DNA of 64,000 nucleotides from Bacillus sp. SD088 (GCF_017355205.1 NZ_JADIJK010000018.1:43229-107228); one strand, 5' to 3'; positions 1-8,583 are shown, counted from the first letter of the stretch. Made by a program: numbers and translations. The notes: a model not told the origin generated them from the sequence alone.

Positions 1-178
1 GTCGCTATGCGCTGAAGATAGGTTAGTCCCCACCTTTGCTTCCCCGTCTTCTCTAAAGCCTTGAGGTGGGGGTTTACTGCCGTTGATGCGGGATAAACAG
101 GTTAAGTTCACCTTGGGGCTTTAAAGATTGACGTCAGCGTAATCGCCGACTTGGTCCTTTTTGAACATCTTTAAGCAA
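1..178. repeat. Mosaic of intergenic repeat fragments
   Basis: This gene-free stretch at the window edge contains the phrase gggtttactgccgttgatgcgggataaa in a slightly broken form (67-107). Related text recurs at 16790-16815 and in reverse near 12130-12150. Its right end (about 160-173, ctttttgaacatc) matches the right end of the repeat at 58707-59127. It looks like remnants of two repeat families lying next to each other. No coding signal is visible. Confidence 0.5.
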
Positions 179-185
179 CAAAAAT

Positions 186-210
186 ATCAGCTCCCTTAAC
201 GGGAGCCATC
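186..210 (-). terminator. Terminator after darB
   Basis: On the minus strand a GGCTCCC / GGGAGC hairpin with a GTTAA loop lies directly after the darB stop codon and is followed by an AT-rich run containing TTTTTG. This is a typical intrinsic terminator. Confidence 0.75.
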
Positions 211-211
211 T

Positions 212-658
212 TTATACATGATTTAATTTACCTAGATAATTTTTCAATTCCTTTAAAAGAACTCTTCTTGTAAAGATTCCTTCAAAAAAACCTTCACGAT
301 CTTCAACACATAAAAAAGGATAATCAATCAACAAATCAAGTGCTTTTTCAAACTCTTCGTCCACTTGTATTTTTGGAATTTGAATTTGCATTACATCTTC
401 AACTTTTTTATCGCTTAATTTCTCAAACTCAATTCGTTCTAATCCAAGTATGGATTCTGTAATAAGAGGAGAACTAATCAATCCATGTAGCTTAAATCGT
501 GCATCTAAAACTGGAATAGCGGAATAACCACTTTTTGTTAAGACTAATAAAGCATGTTCCAAGTTATTCCCGATTTGCACATGCGCAACTTTTTCGGCTG
601 GAATTATATAATCACTTATTTGTGGGTTCATGTTTTGATGACTTTGTAAGGAAATCAT
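212..658 (-). CDS. darB: CBS-domain c-di-AMP receptor DarB (YkuL)
   Basis: This 148-residue protein is made of two CBS motifs (about residues 18-66 and 85-140) and nothing else. It matches B. subtilis YkuL, renamed DarB/CbpB, in length and through most of the chain, including the stretch VAHVQIGNNLEHALLVLTK. In B. subtilis, DarB binds cyclic di-AMP. In its free form it contacts the (p)ppGpp enzyme Rel and pyruvate carboxylase, linking potassium status to the stringent response and the TCA cycle. The ATG has a GAGGG site six bases upstream. It lies close to ykuJ, as in B. subtilis. The assignment of family is from memory of the B. subtilis protein; the c-di-AMP role is inferred. Confidence 0.9.
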   Translation of the reverse strand: MISLQSHQNMNPQISDYIIPAEKVAHVQIGNNLEHALLVLTKSGYSAIPVLDARFKLHGLISSPLITESILGLERIEFEKLSDKKVEDVMQIQIPKIQVDEEFEKALDLLIDYPFLCVEDREGFFEGIFTRRVLLKELKNYLGKLNHV

Positions 659-768
659 TCCAATCCCTCATCTCTTTATAATCTTCATTCTTCCCCATTT
701 TAACATAAACCCGAAAAGAAAACGCTTTATTTGATGTATTTTTAACGAATTTTTAAGAACTGGGTGTT

Positions 769-1023
769 TTAGGAACGTTCTTTCTCTTCTTGGACCATGT
801 CAAAGATCTCTATCGCAGCCATATCAATATCATCAAATTGGTATTTCTGTTTGTCATGATCTTTACTATATTCCTCCACCTCGTATGTGTGAGAAGCAGG
901 GAAATATTTCACCTGACATAGAATTTTTTGATTCACTTCAAATAATCGTTGGGGAATTTCCTCTTGATCCCCATTATTTTGCATGGTTTGAAGCCTTTGT
1001 ATAATGCTTACTAATTGTGACAT
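769..1023 (-). CDS. ykuJ: YkuJ family protein (DUF1797)
   Basis: This is a small 84-residue soluble protein. The start was moved to the ATG at 1023 because GAAAGGAG lies eight bases upstream; the 20 in-frame codons before it have no ribosome-binding site. The start MSQLVSIIQRLQ and the end FDDIDMAAIEIFDMVQ match B. subtilis YkuJ, whose structure is known but whose function is not. It lies upstream of darB in the same orientation, with about 110 bases between, as in B. subtilis where ykuJ and ykuL are neighbours. No catalytic motif is visible. Confidence 0.85.
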   Translation of the reverse strand: MSQLVSIIQRLQTMQNNGDQEEIPQRLFEVNQKILCQVKYFPASHTYEVEEYSKDHDKQKYQFDDIDMAAIEIFDMVQEEKERS

Positions 1024-1142
1024 TGTTAAACTCCTTTCTTGAAAGACAATGTAATTATAAAAGACTTGAGAACCTGAATGCAAACCTCATGATTAAAAGT
1101 TAAGGTAGTCAGAAAATAGTGGATTTTTCGAATGCCGCTAAT

Positions 1143-1333
1143 AGGGCTGGTACATAGCTGCAATGCTAAGGTTTAAAAACCAACAATTACCTTAGTGAAG
1201 AAATATATTTAGGCTCCTGCGGAAAGTAAATCTTCGGCAGATTCCAGGAGCCGAAGTATATTCCGAAGCGAGTTTTATACACACTGGTAGTTCGTTTTTT
1301 CCTTTGGTGAAAAAAACTTTTGTCCCAGCCCTA
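1143..1333 (-). repeat. GAGGCTGGGACAAAA-type repeat, copy 1
   Basis: The outer ends (gggctggtac at the left, tttgtcccagccc at the right) are inverted, and the interior carries ctcctgcggaaag and cgaagtatattccgaagcgag. All of these recur in the copies near 16.9, 29.9, 46.8, 55.0 and 56.7 kb. The left end is eroded. This repeat fills most of the 331-base gap between ykuJ and the next gene. Confidence 0.8.
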
Positions 1334-1354
1334 CATGATAATCCGAATCCCCAT

Positions 1355-1975
1355 TTATTCTTGATTTAAGAAGGCTTCATTTGTATAATTCCAAAACACA
1401 GGAAATATATTTTGAATAGTGACAACAGAACGTAGGCTTGATTCAAACATTTCGTTCGTTTGTCCCTGCGTTCGTTTATTACTTTCTGACTGTGCTTCCT
1501 GTATTATCTCTTCTGGTACAACCCATAGGACATCAGCAATTTTCCAATCCTTTTCTTTCGTTAATCGTACGCCTTGATAACTGTCGGAAAATTTGACGGG
1601 TCCTTCATGTTCGTTAATCTTTTCAATAATATACAATTGATTTTTATATTCGATCATCTTTGTTCTGTCACTGTAAGAAAAGTAAGGAATATAATAGAGA
1701 GCAAAGTCCGTCCCATGGGTCTGATAGCCCTCTTCAGTCTTCACTATATTTTCTTCTATAAATTGGTCAATAAATGATTCAGTAAAATAAGGTGCCATTT
1801 TTTGTTCAATTTCTGATATGGATCTCCCTTTTTCGCTTAAACTAACTTGTACGTTAAAAGCTTTTTGCATAAACTCAAAAAAATCGAACTGATTTTCTTC
1901 AGCATCGACGTTTGCTACACTTCCTAATAGAAAAGAAATACTCATAAAACATCCAATTACGATCTTCCTATACAT
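1355..1975 (-). CDS. Secreted or membrane-anchored protein, possibly DUF3993 family
   Basis: This is a 206-residue protein. The ATG at 1975 was chosen because GAGGTGAAAG lies just upstream and a signal peptide follows at once (MYRKIVIGCFMSISFLLGS, then VANVDAEE as a likely cleavage area). In-frame codons upstream of it run into the promoter of the divergent ykyB gene. The mature part is charged and mixed alpha/beta, with no catalytic motif that I recognise. Its place beside ykyB, its length and its export signal suggest the DUF3993 family found at this position in other Bacillaceae, but I cannot confirm this by alignment. It should act outside the membrane. Confidence 0.6.
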   Translation of the reverse strand: MYRKIVIGCFMSISFLLGSVANVDAEENQFDFFEFMQKAFNVQVSLSEKGRSISEIEQKMAPYFTESFIDQFIEENIVKTEEGYQTHGTDFALYYIPYFSYSDRTKMIEYKNQLYIIEKINEHEGPVKFSDSYQGVRLTKEKDWKIADVLWVVPEEIIQEAQSESNKRTQGQTNEMFESSLRSVVTIQNIFPVFWNYTNEAFLNQE

Positions 1976-2170
1976 TTCTTTCACCTCATAAAGTATATCT
2001 CGTATAGTATTCTTTACCCTCTTAACAGCCCTACTCCCTGATTCTTTAGACTTATTTTCAACATATTTCAGGATATCAGCAAATTTGCGATTTTGCTTTG
2101 TCCTTATCTTTCTTTTTGAACTCAACAATGGTATAATGGTAGTAAATATTAATGGAAAGGTGTACATTGT

Positions 2171-2623
2171 ATGGATGAACAAGCCAATAAAGCAATGGAA
2201 CTCTCTGTTACCAATCTTTCACAGGCTATTTTTACGGTCAACCGCCATGCCAAATCAGCAATAAATCCAAAATATTTATACATTTTAAAAAAAAATGCTC
2301 TTCATAAAATGATCCAAGAGCAGAAAGCCACAAAGATCGGCCTCCACTTTTCGAGGAATCCCAAGTTTAGCCAACAGCAATCAGATGTCTTAGTAGAGTG
2401 TGGAGATTACTTATTCCATATACCACCCACTAAAAATGATTTTGGAGAACTCCCTCATCTCGGGCATTTGAATCAGCAATCCCGCAACCCAAAAACCCGC
2501 ATGTCCCTTAATACAGCCAAACGACTTCTTCAGAAATATACCGGTATAAAAGAAAACAAAGACCCAAATTCTACCAATACACAAAAACCAGTATTCAAGA
2601 AACTGGGAGATAGCTTTTTCTAA
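2171..2623 (+). CDS. ykyB: YkyB-like protein
   Basis: This 150-residue protein matches B. subtilis YkyB over its length, with NRHAK near the start, IGLHFSRNPKFSQQQSDVL in the middle and KPVFKKLGDSFF at the end. The function of YkyB is unknown; no catalytic motif, signal peptide or membrane segment is visible. The ATG has GGAAAGGTG about eight bases upstream. It is transcribed divergently from the exported protein gene at 1355 and convergently with cheV, the same neighbour as in B. subtilis. It shares a two-way terminator with cheV. Confidence 0.9.
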   Translation: MDEQANKAMELSVTNLSQAIFTVNRHAKSAINPKYLYILKKNALHKMIQEQKATKIGLHFSRNPKFSQQQSDVLVECGDYLFHIPPTKNDFGELPHLGHLNQQSRNPKTRMSLNTAKRLLQKYTGIKENKDPNSTNTQKPVFKKLGDSFF

Positions 2624-2667
2624 CGATCTAAGCAATGATCCCTTTGGTATTTTTATTTATTGAAAGG

Positions 2668-2703
2668 CAAAACGGATCCCAAATTTAATCGGGATCCGTT
2701 TTC
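2668..2703. terminator. Two-way terminator between ykyB and cheV
   Basis: AAAACGGATCCC and GGGATCCGTTTT form a perfect 12-base-pair stem around a ten-base loop. A/T runs at both sides let it serve both convergent genes. Confidence 0.9.
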
Positions 2704-2718
2704 TGTTACGCTCTCTTA

Positions 2719-3630
2719 CTATAAAATATATTGATCGATTTTTGCAACTAGCTTATCTATGTCTGGTTTAGCAATTTGGTCCACAGCGCCTACCGCTTGT
2801 CCCCTATGAAATAGATCTTCTGTAATAAGAGATGAGAAGATAATAACAGGTAACCCCGCGAGTTGCGGGTTTTCTTTCAGTCTCCTCGTTAAATGGTGAC
2901 CATCCATTTGTGGCATTTCAATATCAGTAATCACTAATTGAATTTCTTTAAGAACGTCATTTCCTTGCGCTAATATCGTCTCTAAATAATGTAATGCCTC
3001 TCTTCCATTCTCGAAAAATTCAATTTGTTCATAACCAGCGACAGCTAAAGTATCTGCAAGTAATTTCCTTAGTAATGGGGAGTCTTCAACAACCATTAAC
3101 CTTTTTCCCGAACGTTCTTTTCGATCTACTTTTTTTAATTTAGAAGGATGAATACCGGCTTCTGGATTAATATCCACCATAATTTTCTCAAAATCTAACA
3201 TTAAAATCATCTTATCATTCTCTTTAATGACGCCAATTACATTCGAAGAGTCTAGCGCATATAAATTGGAAGGTTTCTCTATTTTATTCCATGATATTCG
3301 TAGAATACGATCTACATTATGAACATGAAAAACAACTTGTTTGCTATTAAATTCTGTAACAATGTACTTATCCTGTGAAGAATCGCGATCAGATTCACTC
3401 TCCATTCCTAAGGAGCGCTCCAAACTCACCACAGGCAGCACCTCTCCACGCAATTGAATAATTCCCAATAGATATGGATGTGAGTGTGGTATGGGCATCG
3501 GAGAGCTTGGAAGAATAATTTCTCTCACCTTTAATACATTTATACCAAATACATGATGATTAATCTTGAACTGAATGATTTCCAGCTCATTGGTGCCACT
3601 TTCTAATAATATTTCTGACTGATCCTTCAC
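2719..3630 (-). CDS. cheV: Chemotaxis coupling protein CheV
   Basis: The 303 residues match the length of B. subtilis CheV. An N-terminal CheW domain (about 15-155) couples chemoreceptors to the kinase CheA. A C-terminal receiver domain (about 177-303) shows the acidic pair in VVEDS (Glu182, Asp183), the phospho-acceptor Asp236 in ITDIEMP and the conserved Lys288. Phosphorylation of CheV by CheA contributes to adaptation in B. subtilis. The start is GTG with AGGTAGGAAAA upstream. It ends at the shared terminator with ykyB. Only 18 bases separate it from the upstream ykwC gene, so the two may share a transcript. No other chemotaxis genes are in the window. Confidence 0.93.
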   Translation of the reverse strand: MKDQSEILLESGTNELEIIQFKINHHVFGINVLKVREIILPSSPMPIPHSHPYLLGIIQLRGEVLPVVSLERSLGMESESDRDSSQDKYIVTEFNSKQVVFHVHNVDRILRISWNKIEKPSNLYALDSSNVIGVIKENDKMILMLDFEKIMVDINPEAGIHPSKLKKVDRKERSGKRLMVVEDSPLLRKLLADTLAVAGYEQIEFFENGREALHYLETILAQGNDVLKEIQLVITDIEMPQMDGHHLTRRLKENPQLAGLPVIIFSSLITEDLFHRGQAVGAVDQIAKPDIDKLVAKIDQYIL

Positions 3631-3648
3631 AATTGTTTTCCTACCTTT

Positions 3649-4545
3649 CTATGACCCACTATCTTCCATGGATAAATTCCAATATTTTATCAAAGCTTGC
3701 GTACCACTGTTTTCTTCTCCTTGTTCAGCAAGAGAATCATATAATGTTTTTGCAAGTTCTAAACCAGGCAAACGAAGGGACATCTTCTCTGCCTCCTCAA
3801 GGGCAATTCCCATATCTTTAATAAAATGTTTAATAAAAAATCCCGGGGAGTAATCTTGCTTTATGACTCTTGGAATTAAATTTGACATCGACCAGCTTCC
3901 TGCCGCCCCATTACGAATTGATTTTAATACGGTTTCCGGATCGAGTCCTGCATGTTCAGCATAGACAAAAGCTTCTGTTACGCCAACCATATTGGAGGCA
4001 ATAGCAATTTGATTACACATTTTTGTATGCTGTCCTGATCCCTCCGGCCCTTGATAGACTATATTTTCACCAAGTGTGGATAAGAGTGAATGGCATTCTT
4101 GAAACGTTTGCCGATCCCCTCCAACCATGATCGATAAAGTTCCCTTTTTAGCTCCGATATCCCCACCAGACACCGGGGCATCTAATGCATGAACCTCCCT
4201 CTTTTTCCCTTCTTCATAAATCTTTTTAGCTAAAGATGGTGTAGATGTCGTCATATCGATCACAATCGATCCTGCTTTTATTCCAGCGTAAATCCCTTGT
4301 TCACCAAAATAGATATTTTCTACATCTTTTGGATATCCAACCATTGTAATTATTATTTCGGTATTCCCGGCCATTTCTTTAGGATTTTCTACCCACTTTG
4401 CTCCTTCAGCAATTAATCTCTTCGCCTTTTCTTTCGTTCTTGTGTAAACATTAACTGAATATCCATTAGCCATTAAGTTTCTCGCCATACTTTCTCCCAT
4501 AACCCCTAAACCAATAAATCCAATCATTTCTTTTTTGTGATTCAT
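3649..4545 (-). CDS. ykwC: NAD(P)-dependent beta-hydroxyacid dehydrogenase YkwC
   Basis: This 298-residue enzyme belongs to the 3-hydroxyisobutyrate / tartronate semialdehyde reductase family. It shows the Rossmann motif GLGVMG (12-17), the substrate-binding DAPVSGGDIGAKKG (122-135) and the catalytic Lys175 in GQHTKMCNQ. The ATG at 4545 was chosen because GGGGAGG lies nine bases upstream; earlier in-frame ATGs overlap that site. B. subtilis YkwC is the likely orthologue, and ptsHI lies nearby in both. The natural substrate is unknown; a short beta-hydroxyacid or its semialdehyde is expected. Confidence 0.85.
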   Translation of the reverse strand: MNHKKEMIGFIGLGVMGESMARNLMANGYSVNVYTRTKEKAKRLIAEGAKWVENPKEMAGNTEIIITMVGYPKDVENIYFGEQGIYAGIKAGSIVIDMTTSTPSLAKKIYEEGKKREVHALDAPVSGGDIGAKKGTLSIMVGGDRQTFQECHSLLSTLGENIVYQGPEGSGQHTKMCNQIAIASNMVGVTEAFVYAEHAGLDPETVLKSIRNGAAGSWSMSNLIPRVIKQDYSPGFFIKHFIKDMGIALEEAEKMSLRLPGLELAKTLYDSLAEQGEENSGTQALIKYWNLSMEDSGS

Positions 4546-4578
4546 ATTTTTCATCCTCCCCATGATATTAAACGGATC

Positions 4579-5345
4579 TTAATTTCCCCCATCAACAAAA
4601 AAGCTACTACCTGTCATATATGTATTAGCCTCTGAAGAGAGAAAGATGACTACTTTCGCAAATTCCTCTGGCGTCCCCGAGCGCCCTAATGGAATACTCT
4701 CTTCGGCAGATTTTTTAATTTCTTTTACATTAACGTCCTTTTTATTAGCGTTTATTTCATCTAATTGGGATACTCTGTCTGTTAATATTCTACCGGGTGC
4801 AACTGTATTTACTAAAATATGATAAGGGGCTAATTCATCTGCTAATGTTTTCGCTAAACCATTATCCCCATTCTGAATGTGTTGTACAAGATAAGACCTG
4901 GAATCGGTTCACGTATCGAAGACGAAGCTATATTAATAATACGTCCTCCTTGTTCTTTCAAGTAAGGTAATGCTGCTCGGATAATACGTACATAGGATAA
5001 TAAATTAAGTTCGAATGCTGATTGCCAATCTTCATCCTGAAAATCTTCAAATCCACCAGCAGGAGGACCACCAGCATTATTAATTAATATATCAAGACCA
5101 CCTAACTCCTTAATCGTTTCATCCATCACCGCTTGAATTTGACCAGGCTCTGTAATATCACAAGTAGTAATTTTTACTTTTCCTTGTCGAAAATGCTCAA
5201 ATTCCGTTTGGACTTCTCTAAGGCTTTCCATATTTCTACTTGCTAACATTACATCAGCATCTTCTTTTACAAATAATTCCGCGATGGCTTTCCCCAAGCC
5301 TTGACTTGATGCGATAACCAATACACGTTTCCCTCTTAAGCCCAT
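4579..5345 (-). pseudogene. Frameshifted SDR family oxidoreductase
   Basis: The N-terminal part reads as a short-chain dehydrogenase from the ATG at 5345 (ASSQGLGKA cofactor motif, NNAGGPP, IINIASSS) and ends at a premature stop near 4853. The remaining family sequence continues at once in another frame (GLAKTLADELAPYHILVNTV ... GRSGTPEEFAKVVIFLSSEA ... GSSFFVDGGN) and stops at 4579. One missing base around 4853-4870 explains this. Even before the break the usual Tyr-x3-Lys pair is replaced by Tyr-x3-Arg (YNTFR), which is seen in a divergent SDR branch. A recent pseudogene or a sequencing error are both possible. A repeat lies directly upstream, and ykwC follows closely on the same strand. 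Confidence 0.85.
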
Positions 5346-5430
5346 CTCCCATCCTAAACACCCTTTCTTGTTGTTAAGAAAACTATAAAATTGTCGTTTG
5401 TGGATAAGTTGTAATTTGAGTTTTGTCATC

Positions 5431-5552
5431 CAGCTCCAGCGCCTAGCCCCTCGAGGTCAAATAACCCTGAACCTATGAAGGGAAAAAGCCCCTTCCTAGG
5501 TTCAGGAACATTTGCTTGTCGGGGCTGATCAAGGCGCTTGCGCTTTTGTTCT
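5431..5552 (-). repeat. GGCGCTGGAGC-ended intergenic repeat, short copy
   Basis: The ends cagctccagcgcctagcccc and ggcgcttgcgcttttg, together with gcttgtcggggctga, recur in inverted order at 50876-51117. The interior here is short and holds an inverted repeat (ctgaacctatgaag / cttcctaggttcag). No coding capacity is seen. Confidence 0.8.
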
Positions 5553-5588
5553 TGATAATCTAATTAGAATTTCATCATCTTTAAAAAC

Positions 5589-5617
5589 AAAAAAAGCGCT
5601 GGATATTAGTCCAGCGT
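5589..5617 (-). terminator. Terminator after ptsHI
   Basis: On the minus strand CGCTGGA / TCCAGCG forms a stem with a short loop, followed by GCTTTTTTTG. It lies about 100 bases beyond the ptsI stop. Confidence 0.85.
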
Positions 5618-5720
5618 AAAAAGGGGGAAAAATGAGAATGAATGAATCGTATCATTCAATCATAGTTATTGTATACCACTTAACGCCAATATATACACTT
5701 GACTTTTAATTACAAGTAGA

Positions 5721-6473
5721 TTACATTTTTATTTCTTTTTTTACAAACCTTTTATAATGTTGCACAATTTCACAAGTTGGATTAATGTGTACATCTCCAT
5801 TAAATCCATCAACGATAAGCAAATCTCCTTGTTTGATAACGGATGTTGCCTCTATAGTCCCGACAACAGCTGGTATTTCAATTGACCTTGCCATGATTGC
5901 CGAATATGAAGTATGCCCGCCATTATTTGTCGTGAAACCTTGTACAAATTGTGTGTTTAATTGTGCGGTATCAGAAGGAGTTAAATCCTCCGCTACGATG
6001 ACCACTTCCTCAGCTACTAAACCAGGATTAGGGATTTTCACGCCTAATAAATGACTTAAAACCCGCTTGGATACGTCCTTAATATTTGTAGCCCTTTCTT
6101 TCATATATTCATTTTCAAGCTGTTCAAAAAAATGAACAAAATGATTTGTCGTTTCTGTTAGAGCAGTTTCAGCGTTCACTTTGTTATCCGATATGCCTCC
6201 TGTAATCGCTGTCAATAATTCAGGATCACTTAAAACTAGGAGATGTGCGTCAAAAATAGCCGCCTCATCTTCCCCTATTAATTTTATAGTCTGTTGACGT
6301 ATTAATTCTAGGTCAGATTTAGCGGCATTTAATGCTGAGTGAAGACGATGAACCTCTTCCTCAGCATCCGAGATAGCGATTTTCTTAAAAGAAAGATCTG
6401 GTTGAGCAAGTAGATATGCTTTTCCGCTGGCAATTCCACTAGATGCTGCTATCCCTTTTAATAAAGTTGACAT
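5721..6473 (-). pseudogene. ptsI: Truncated PTS enzyme I: N-terminal half with catalytic His replaced
   Basis: Enzyme I normally has about 570 residues and passes phosphate from PEP to HPr. This frame has 250 residues and stops exactly in the linker after the HPr-binding/phosphohistidine domain. The PEP-binding barrel is absent, and no trace of it is seen in any frame before the terminator at 5589. The active-site motif, normally GGRTSHSAIMARS, reads [13 protein letters not shown], so the phosphorylated histidine is Tyr190 (codon TAT at 5904-5906). The product cannot act as enzyme I. The rest of the domain is well preserved, so decay is recent or the protein keeps an HPr-binding role. Its ATG overlaps the ptsH stop (TAATG). 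Confidence 0.9.
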
Positions 6474-6739
6474 TATTTCGCAAGGCCTTCTTTTTCAAGC
6501 AATTCTTCAATACCAGCCATTGCCTCTTTCTCATCACTTCCATCTATACTGATCGTGATTACAGTATCTTTGGCAATTCCAAGGGACATAACCCCCATGA
6601 TCGACTTAAGGTTTACCTTTTTGTCCTTAAATCCTAGTTGGATATCTGAAGAATATCTGCTTGCTGTTTGAACAAGTACAGTTGCTGGTCTTGCGTGAAT
6701 TCCAGTATCTGCTGTTACAGTGAATTGCTTTTCAATCAT
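6473..6739 (-). CDS. ptsH: Phosphocarrier protein HPr
   Basis: This 88-residue protein is an intact HPr. His15 in GIHARPAT takes phosphate from enzyme I. Ser46 in [11 protein letters not shown] is the regulatory site for HPr kinase, through which HPr co-activates CcpA in carbon catabolite repression. It is cytoplasmic. The next gene, ptsI, overlaps its stop codon but is truncated and lacks its catalytic histidine. If no second ptsI exists in the genome, HPr would be limited to its Ser46-based regulatory role. A candidate promoter with an 18-base palindrome lies upstream. Confidence 0.95.
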   Translation of the reverse strand: MIEKQFTVTADTGIHARPATVLVQTASRYSSDIQLGFKDKKVNLKSIMGVMSLGIAKDTVITISIDGSDEKEAMAGIEELLEKEGLAK

Positions 6740-6782
6740 TTACATCGTCTCCTTTTTGACTAAGTTAAAAGTACCCTCAGTA

Positions 6783-6813
6783 CAAAATTAGCTAATTTTG
6801 CCTGTTTCGTCAA
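6783..6813 (-). promoter_or_regulatory. Candidate ptsH promoter overlapped by a perfect palindrome
   Basis: On the minus strand TTGACG (6813-6808) and TAATTT (6790-6785) are 17 bases apart. The perfect 18-base palindrome CAAAATTAGCTAATTTTG (6783-6800) covers the -10 box and part of the spacer, as an operator would. No GlcT-type antiterminator structure was recognised. The remaining gene-free bases between ptsH and ykvS (6814-7095) are AT-rich; I see nothing clear in them. Confidence 0.45.
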
Positions 6814-7151
6814 TCTTTGAGCAACAAAAATCAAAGAAATTTAATCTTTTTTTATCTTTTCCCTATTTTTCTTAGTTTTATTTGAAAAAACAGCGACAAT
6901 TTTTCTTCTTGCACTTTTTTAAGAAGTAGTGCAAAATATGAAGAAATAATTAATAAATGATTTTAGAAACATCATCCAGATACCTTAAAAATCATGAAAG
7001 TGGATAAAATGAAACCTTCCTGTTGACCTGAAGAAATCAGGCTTTTACTGGCTGTTGATCCTTGACTTACCATTCTTAGTTTTCCACAAATTCTAAAGTG
7101 AAGGGCTTACAGCCAATGAATGCGGGAGAAATAAACAAGGGAGAGATTGGA

Positions 7152-7343
7152 TTGAAAATTGCTGAAATCGGAGACATTGTTGAATTTAAAGACGGCTTTC
7201 AAGGAATTGTAGAGAAGGTAAATGAGAATTCTGTTATTGTTGATTTAACGTACATGGAAAATTATCGTGATTTTGATTTAGAAGAAAAAACAGTCATCAA
7301 CCATAAAAACTATAAAATTATTAAGGGTTCTCTTAGTGTATAA
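7152..7343 (+). CDS. ykvS: YkvS family protein (DUF2187)
   Basis: This is a 63-residue protein starting at TTG 7152, with AAGGGAGAG seven bases upstream. In-frame codons before it fall in a repeat-like stretch. The pattern EIGDIVEFKDGFQGIVEKV, NSVIVDLTYMENY and INHKNYKII matches B. subtilis YkvS, a small beta-rich protein of unknown function and about the same length. It is followed by a strong terminator and lies next to ykvI on the opposite strand, also its neighbour in B. subtilis. Confidence 0.8.
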   Translation: MKIAEIGDIVEFKDGFQGIVEKVNENSVIVDLTYMENYRDFDLEEKTVINHKNYKIIKGSLSV

Positions 7344-7400
7344 TTACTACTGTTTAATTAAAAGCTTTTACAGCTAATTATAGATGACGAGAAAATCTAT

Positions 7401-7438
7401 AAAAACGAAGGGCGGTTCATTTTTCCCCTTCGTTTTTT
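7401..7438 (+). terminator. Terminator after ykvS
   Basis: AAAAACGAAGGG pairs with CCCTTCGTTTTT over 12 base pairs, with a T run built into the right arm. Confidence 0.9.
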
Positions 7439-7527
7439 CGTTATCAGAAACGTATTAGTTCACTCCTTTTTACGTTAACTGCTTCAAGAGCTTAAAGTAA
7501 AGTTGTAAACATCTATTTTTTTCAACC

Positions 7528-8583
7528 TTACTTATTTTTCACTGGCTTCAACCATAATAATAATAAAAAAATCAAACTGATATAACCGAATAAAGGATAT
7601 AAAAGACCGAGGAGCTGTCCGTAATCAATTCTCCCGATTATATAAATGACTGCAATCATCATAATATAAATCCAAATACTTTTTAGTGAGAAAAATTGAC
7701 TTATTTGTCTTTCAATCCCATACATATTACCAATCAAAGAAGTAAAGATCTCCCCATATATAATAAATAAATACAGAAAATAAAACCCACTCATCGCATT
7801 TTTTACAATAGTCGCCATTGGGATATCATAGATTAAAAGGTCTGGAAGTGTCGATAAAGTTATATGACTCGAAATTAAGATGATCGTTAGCAGCCCCCCG
7901 CCTATGAACCCACCAAGCTTTACAGTTGCTTTATCATTGACCTCGGTCGCTACAGGAACTAGTACGGCTTGGGCTAATGTGAGATTAAAAGCGGCATATG
8001 AAAATGCTGAACCAACTGCTTTCCAAGTGTGATCCATACTCACAAAGGAAAATAAACTTGACCATAATAAGGGAGAAGAAAGAGAGGTGTACATTAATAA
8101 TAAATTAAAAATAATAAGGGTGGGAACAACGAATATGTTTACAGCAAATAAGCCTTTCAATCCACCCCATAAGACGATCAAGCACAGGATAATTGTCATC
8201 ACAGACCCAGTTGTTTTTCCCCATCCTAATTGCTCTACAAATAAAGCCTCTGCTCCCGAAAGCATGACTCCACATACACCCACCAACATCGCAGTCATTA
8301 AGATATTCATCACTTTTCCAAATGTTTGTCCAAATAAATCATTGTTTAACTCCATAAAAGAAGTCGCTTGTATATCAATTGCTTTTGTCATCACCTTCAT
8401 TCCAAAAAAGATGAACAAATATCCTGCGACTAATATGGACATCAGTCCAAACAATCCATATTGGGTAAAAAATTCTACAATCTCTTTACCGGTCGCAAAG
8501 CCTGCCCCGATAACGGTTCCTACATACACTGCTGCTATCTGAAAAGCCCCTGTCCACTTATTCAATTTACTGCCCCACTTCAT
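7528..8583 (-). CDS. ykvI: YkvI family membrane protein (LeuT-fold transporter-like)
   Basis: This 351-residue protein has about ten hydrophobic segments. Its first helix carries the broken-helix motif VGTVIGAGFATGKEIVEFF, typical of the amino acid-polyamine-cation superfamily and specifically of the YkvI branch. It should be a cytoplasmic membrane transporter; the substrate is unknown. The short, charged N-terminus and the gene pairing with ykvS fit B. subtilis YkvI. It is divergent from clpE, with about 230 bases between that hold the clpE promoter and CtsR sites. Confidence 0.8.
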   Translation of the reverse strand: MKWGSKLNKWTGAFQIAAVYVGTVIGAGFATGKEIVEFFTQYGLFGLMSILVAGYLFIFFGMKVMTKAIDIQATSFMELNNDLFGQTFGKVMNILMTAMLVGVCGVMLSGAEALFVEQLGWGKTTGSVMTIILCLIVLWGGLKGLFAVNIFVVPTLIIFNLLLMYTSLSSPLLWSSLFSFVSMDHTWKAVGSAFSYAAFNLTLAQAVLVPVATEVNDKATVKLGGFIGGGLLTIILISSHITLSTLPDLLIYDIPMATIVKNAMSGFYFLYLFIIYGEIFTSLIGNMYGIERQISQFFSLKSIWIYIMMIAVIYIIGRIDYGQLLGLLYPLFGYISLIFLLLLWLKPVKNK

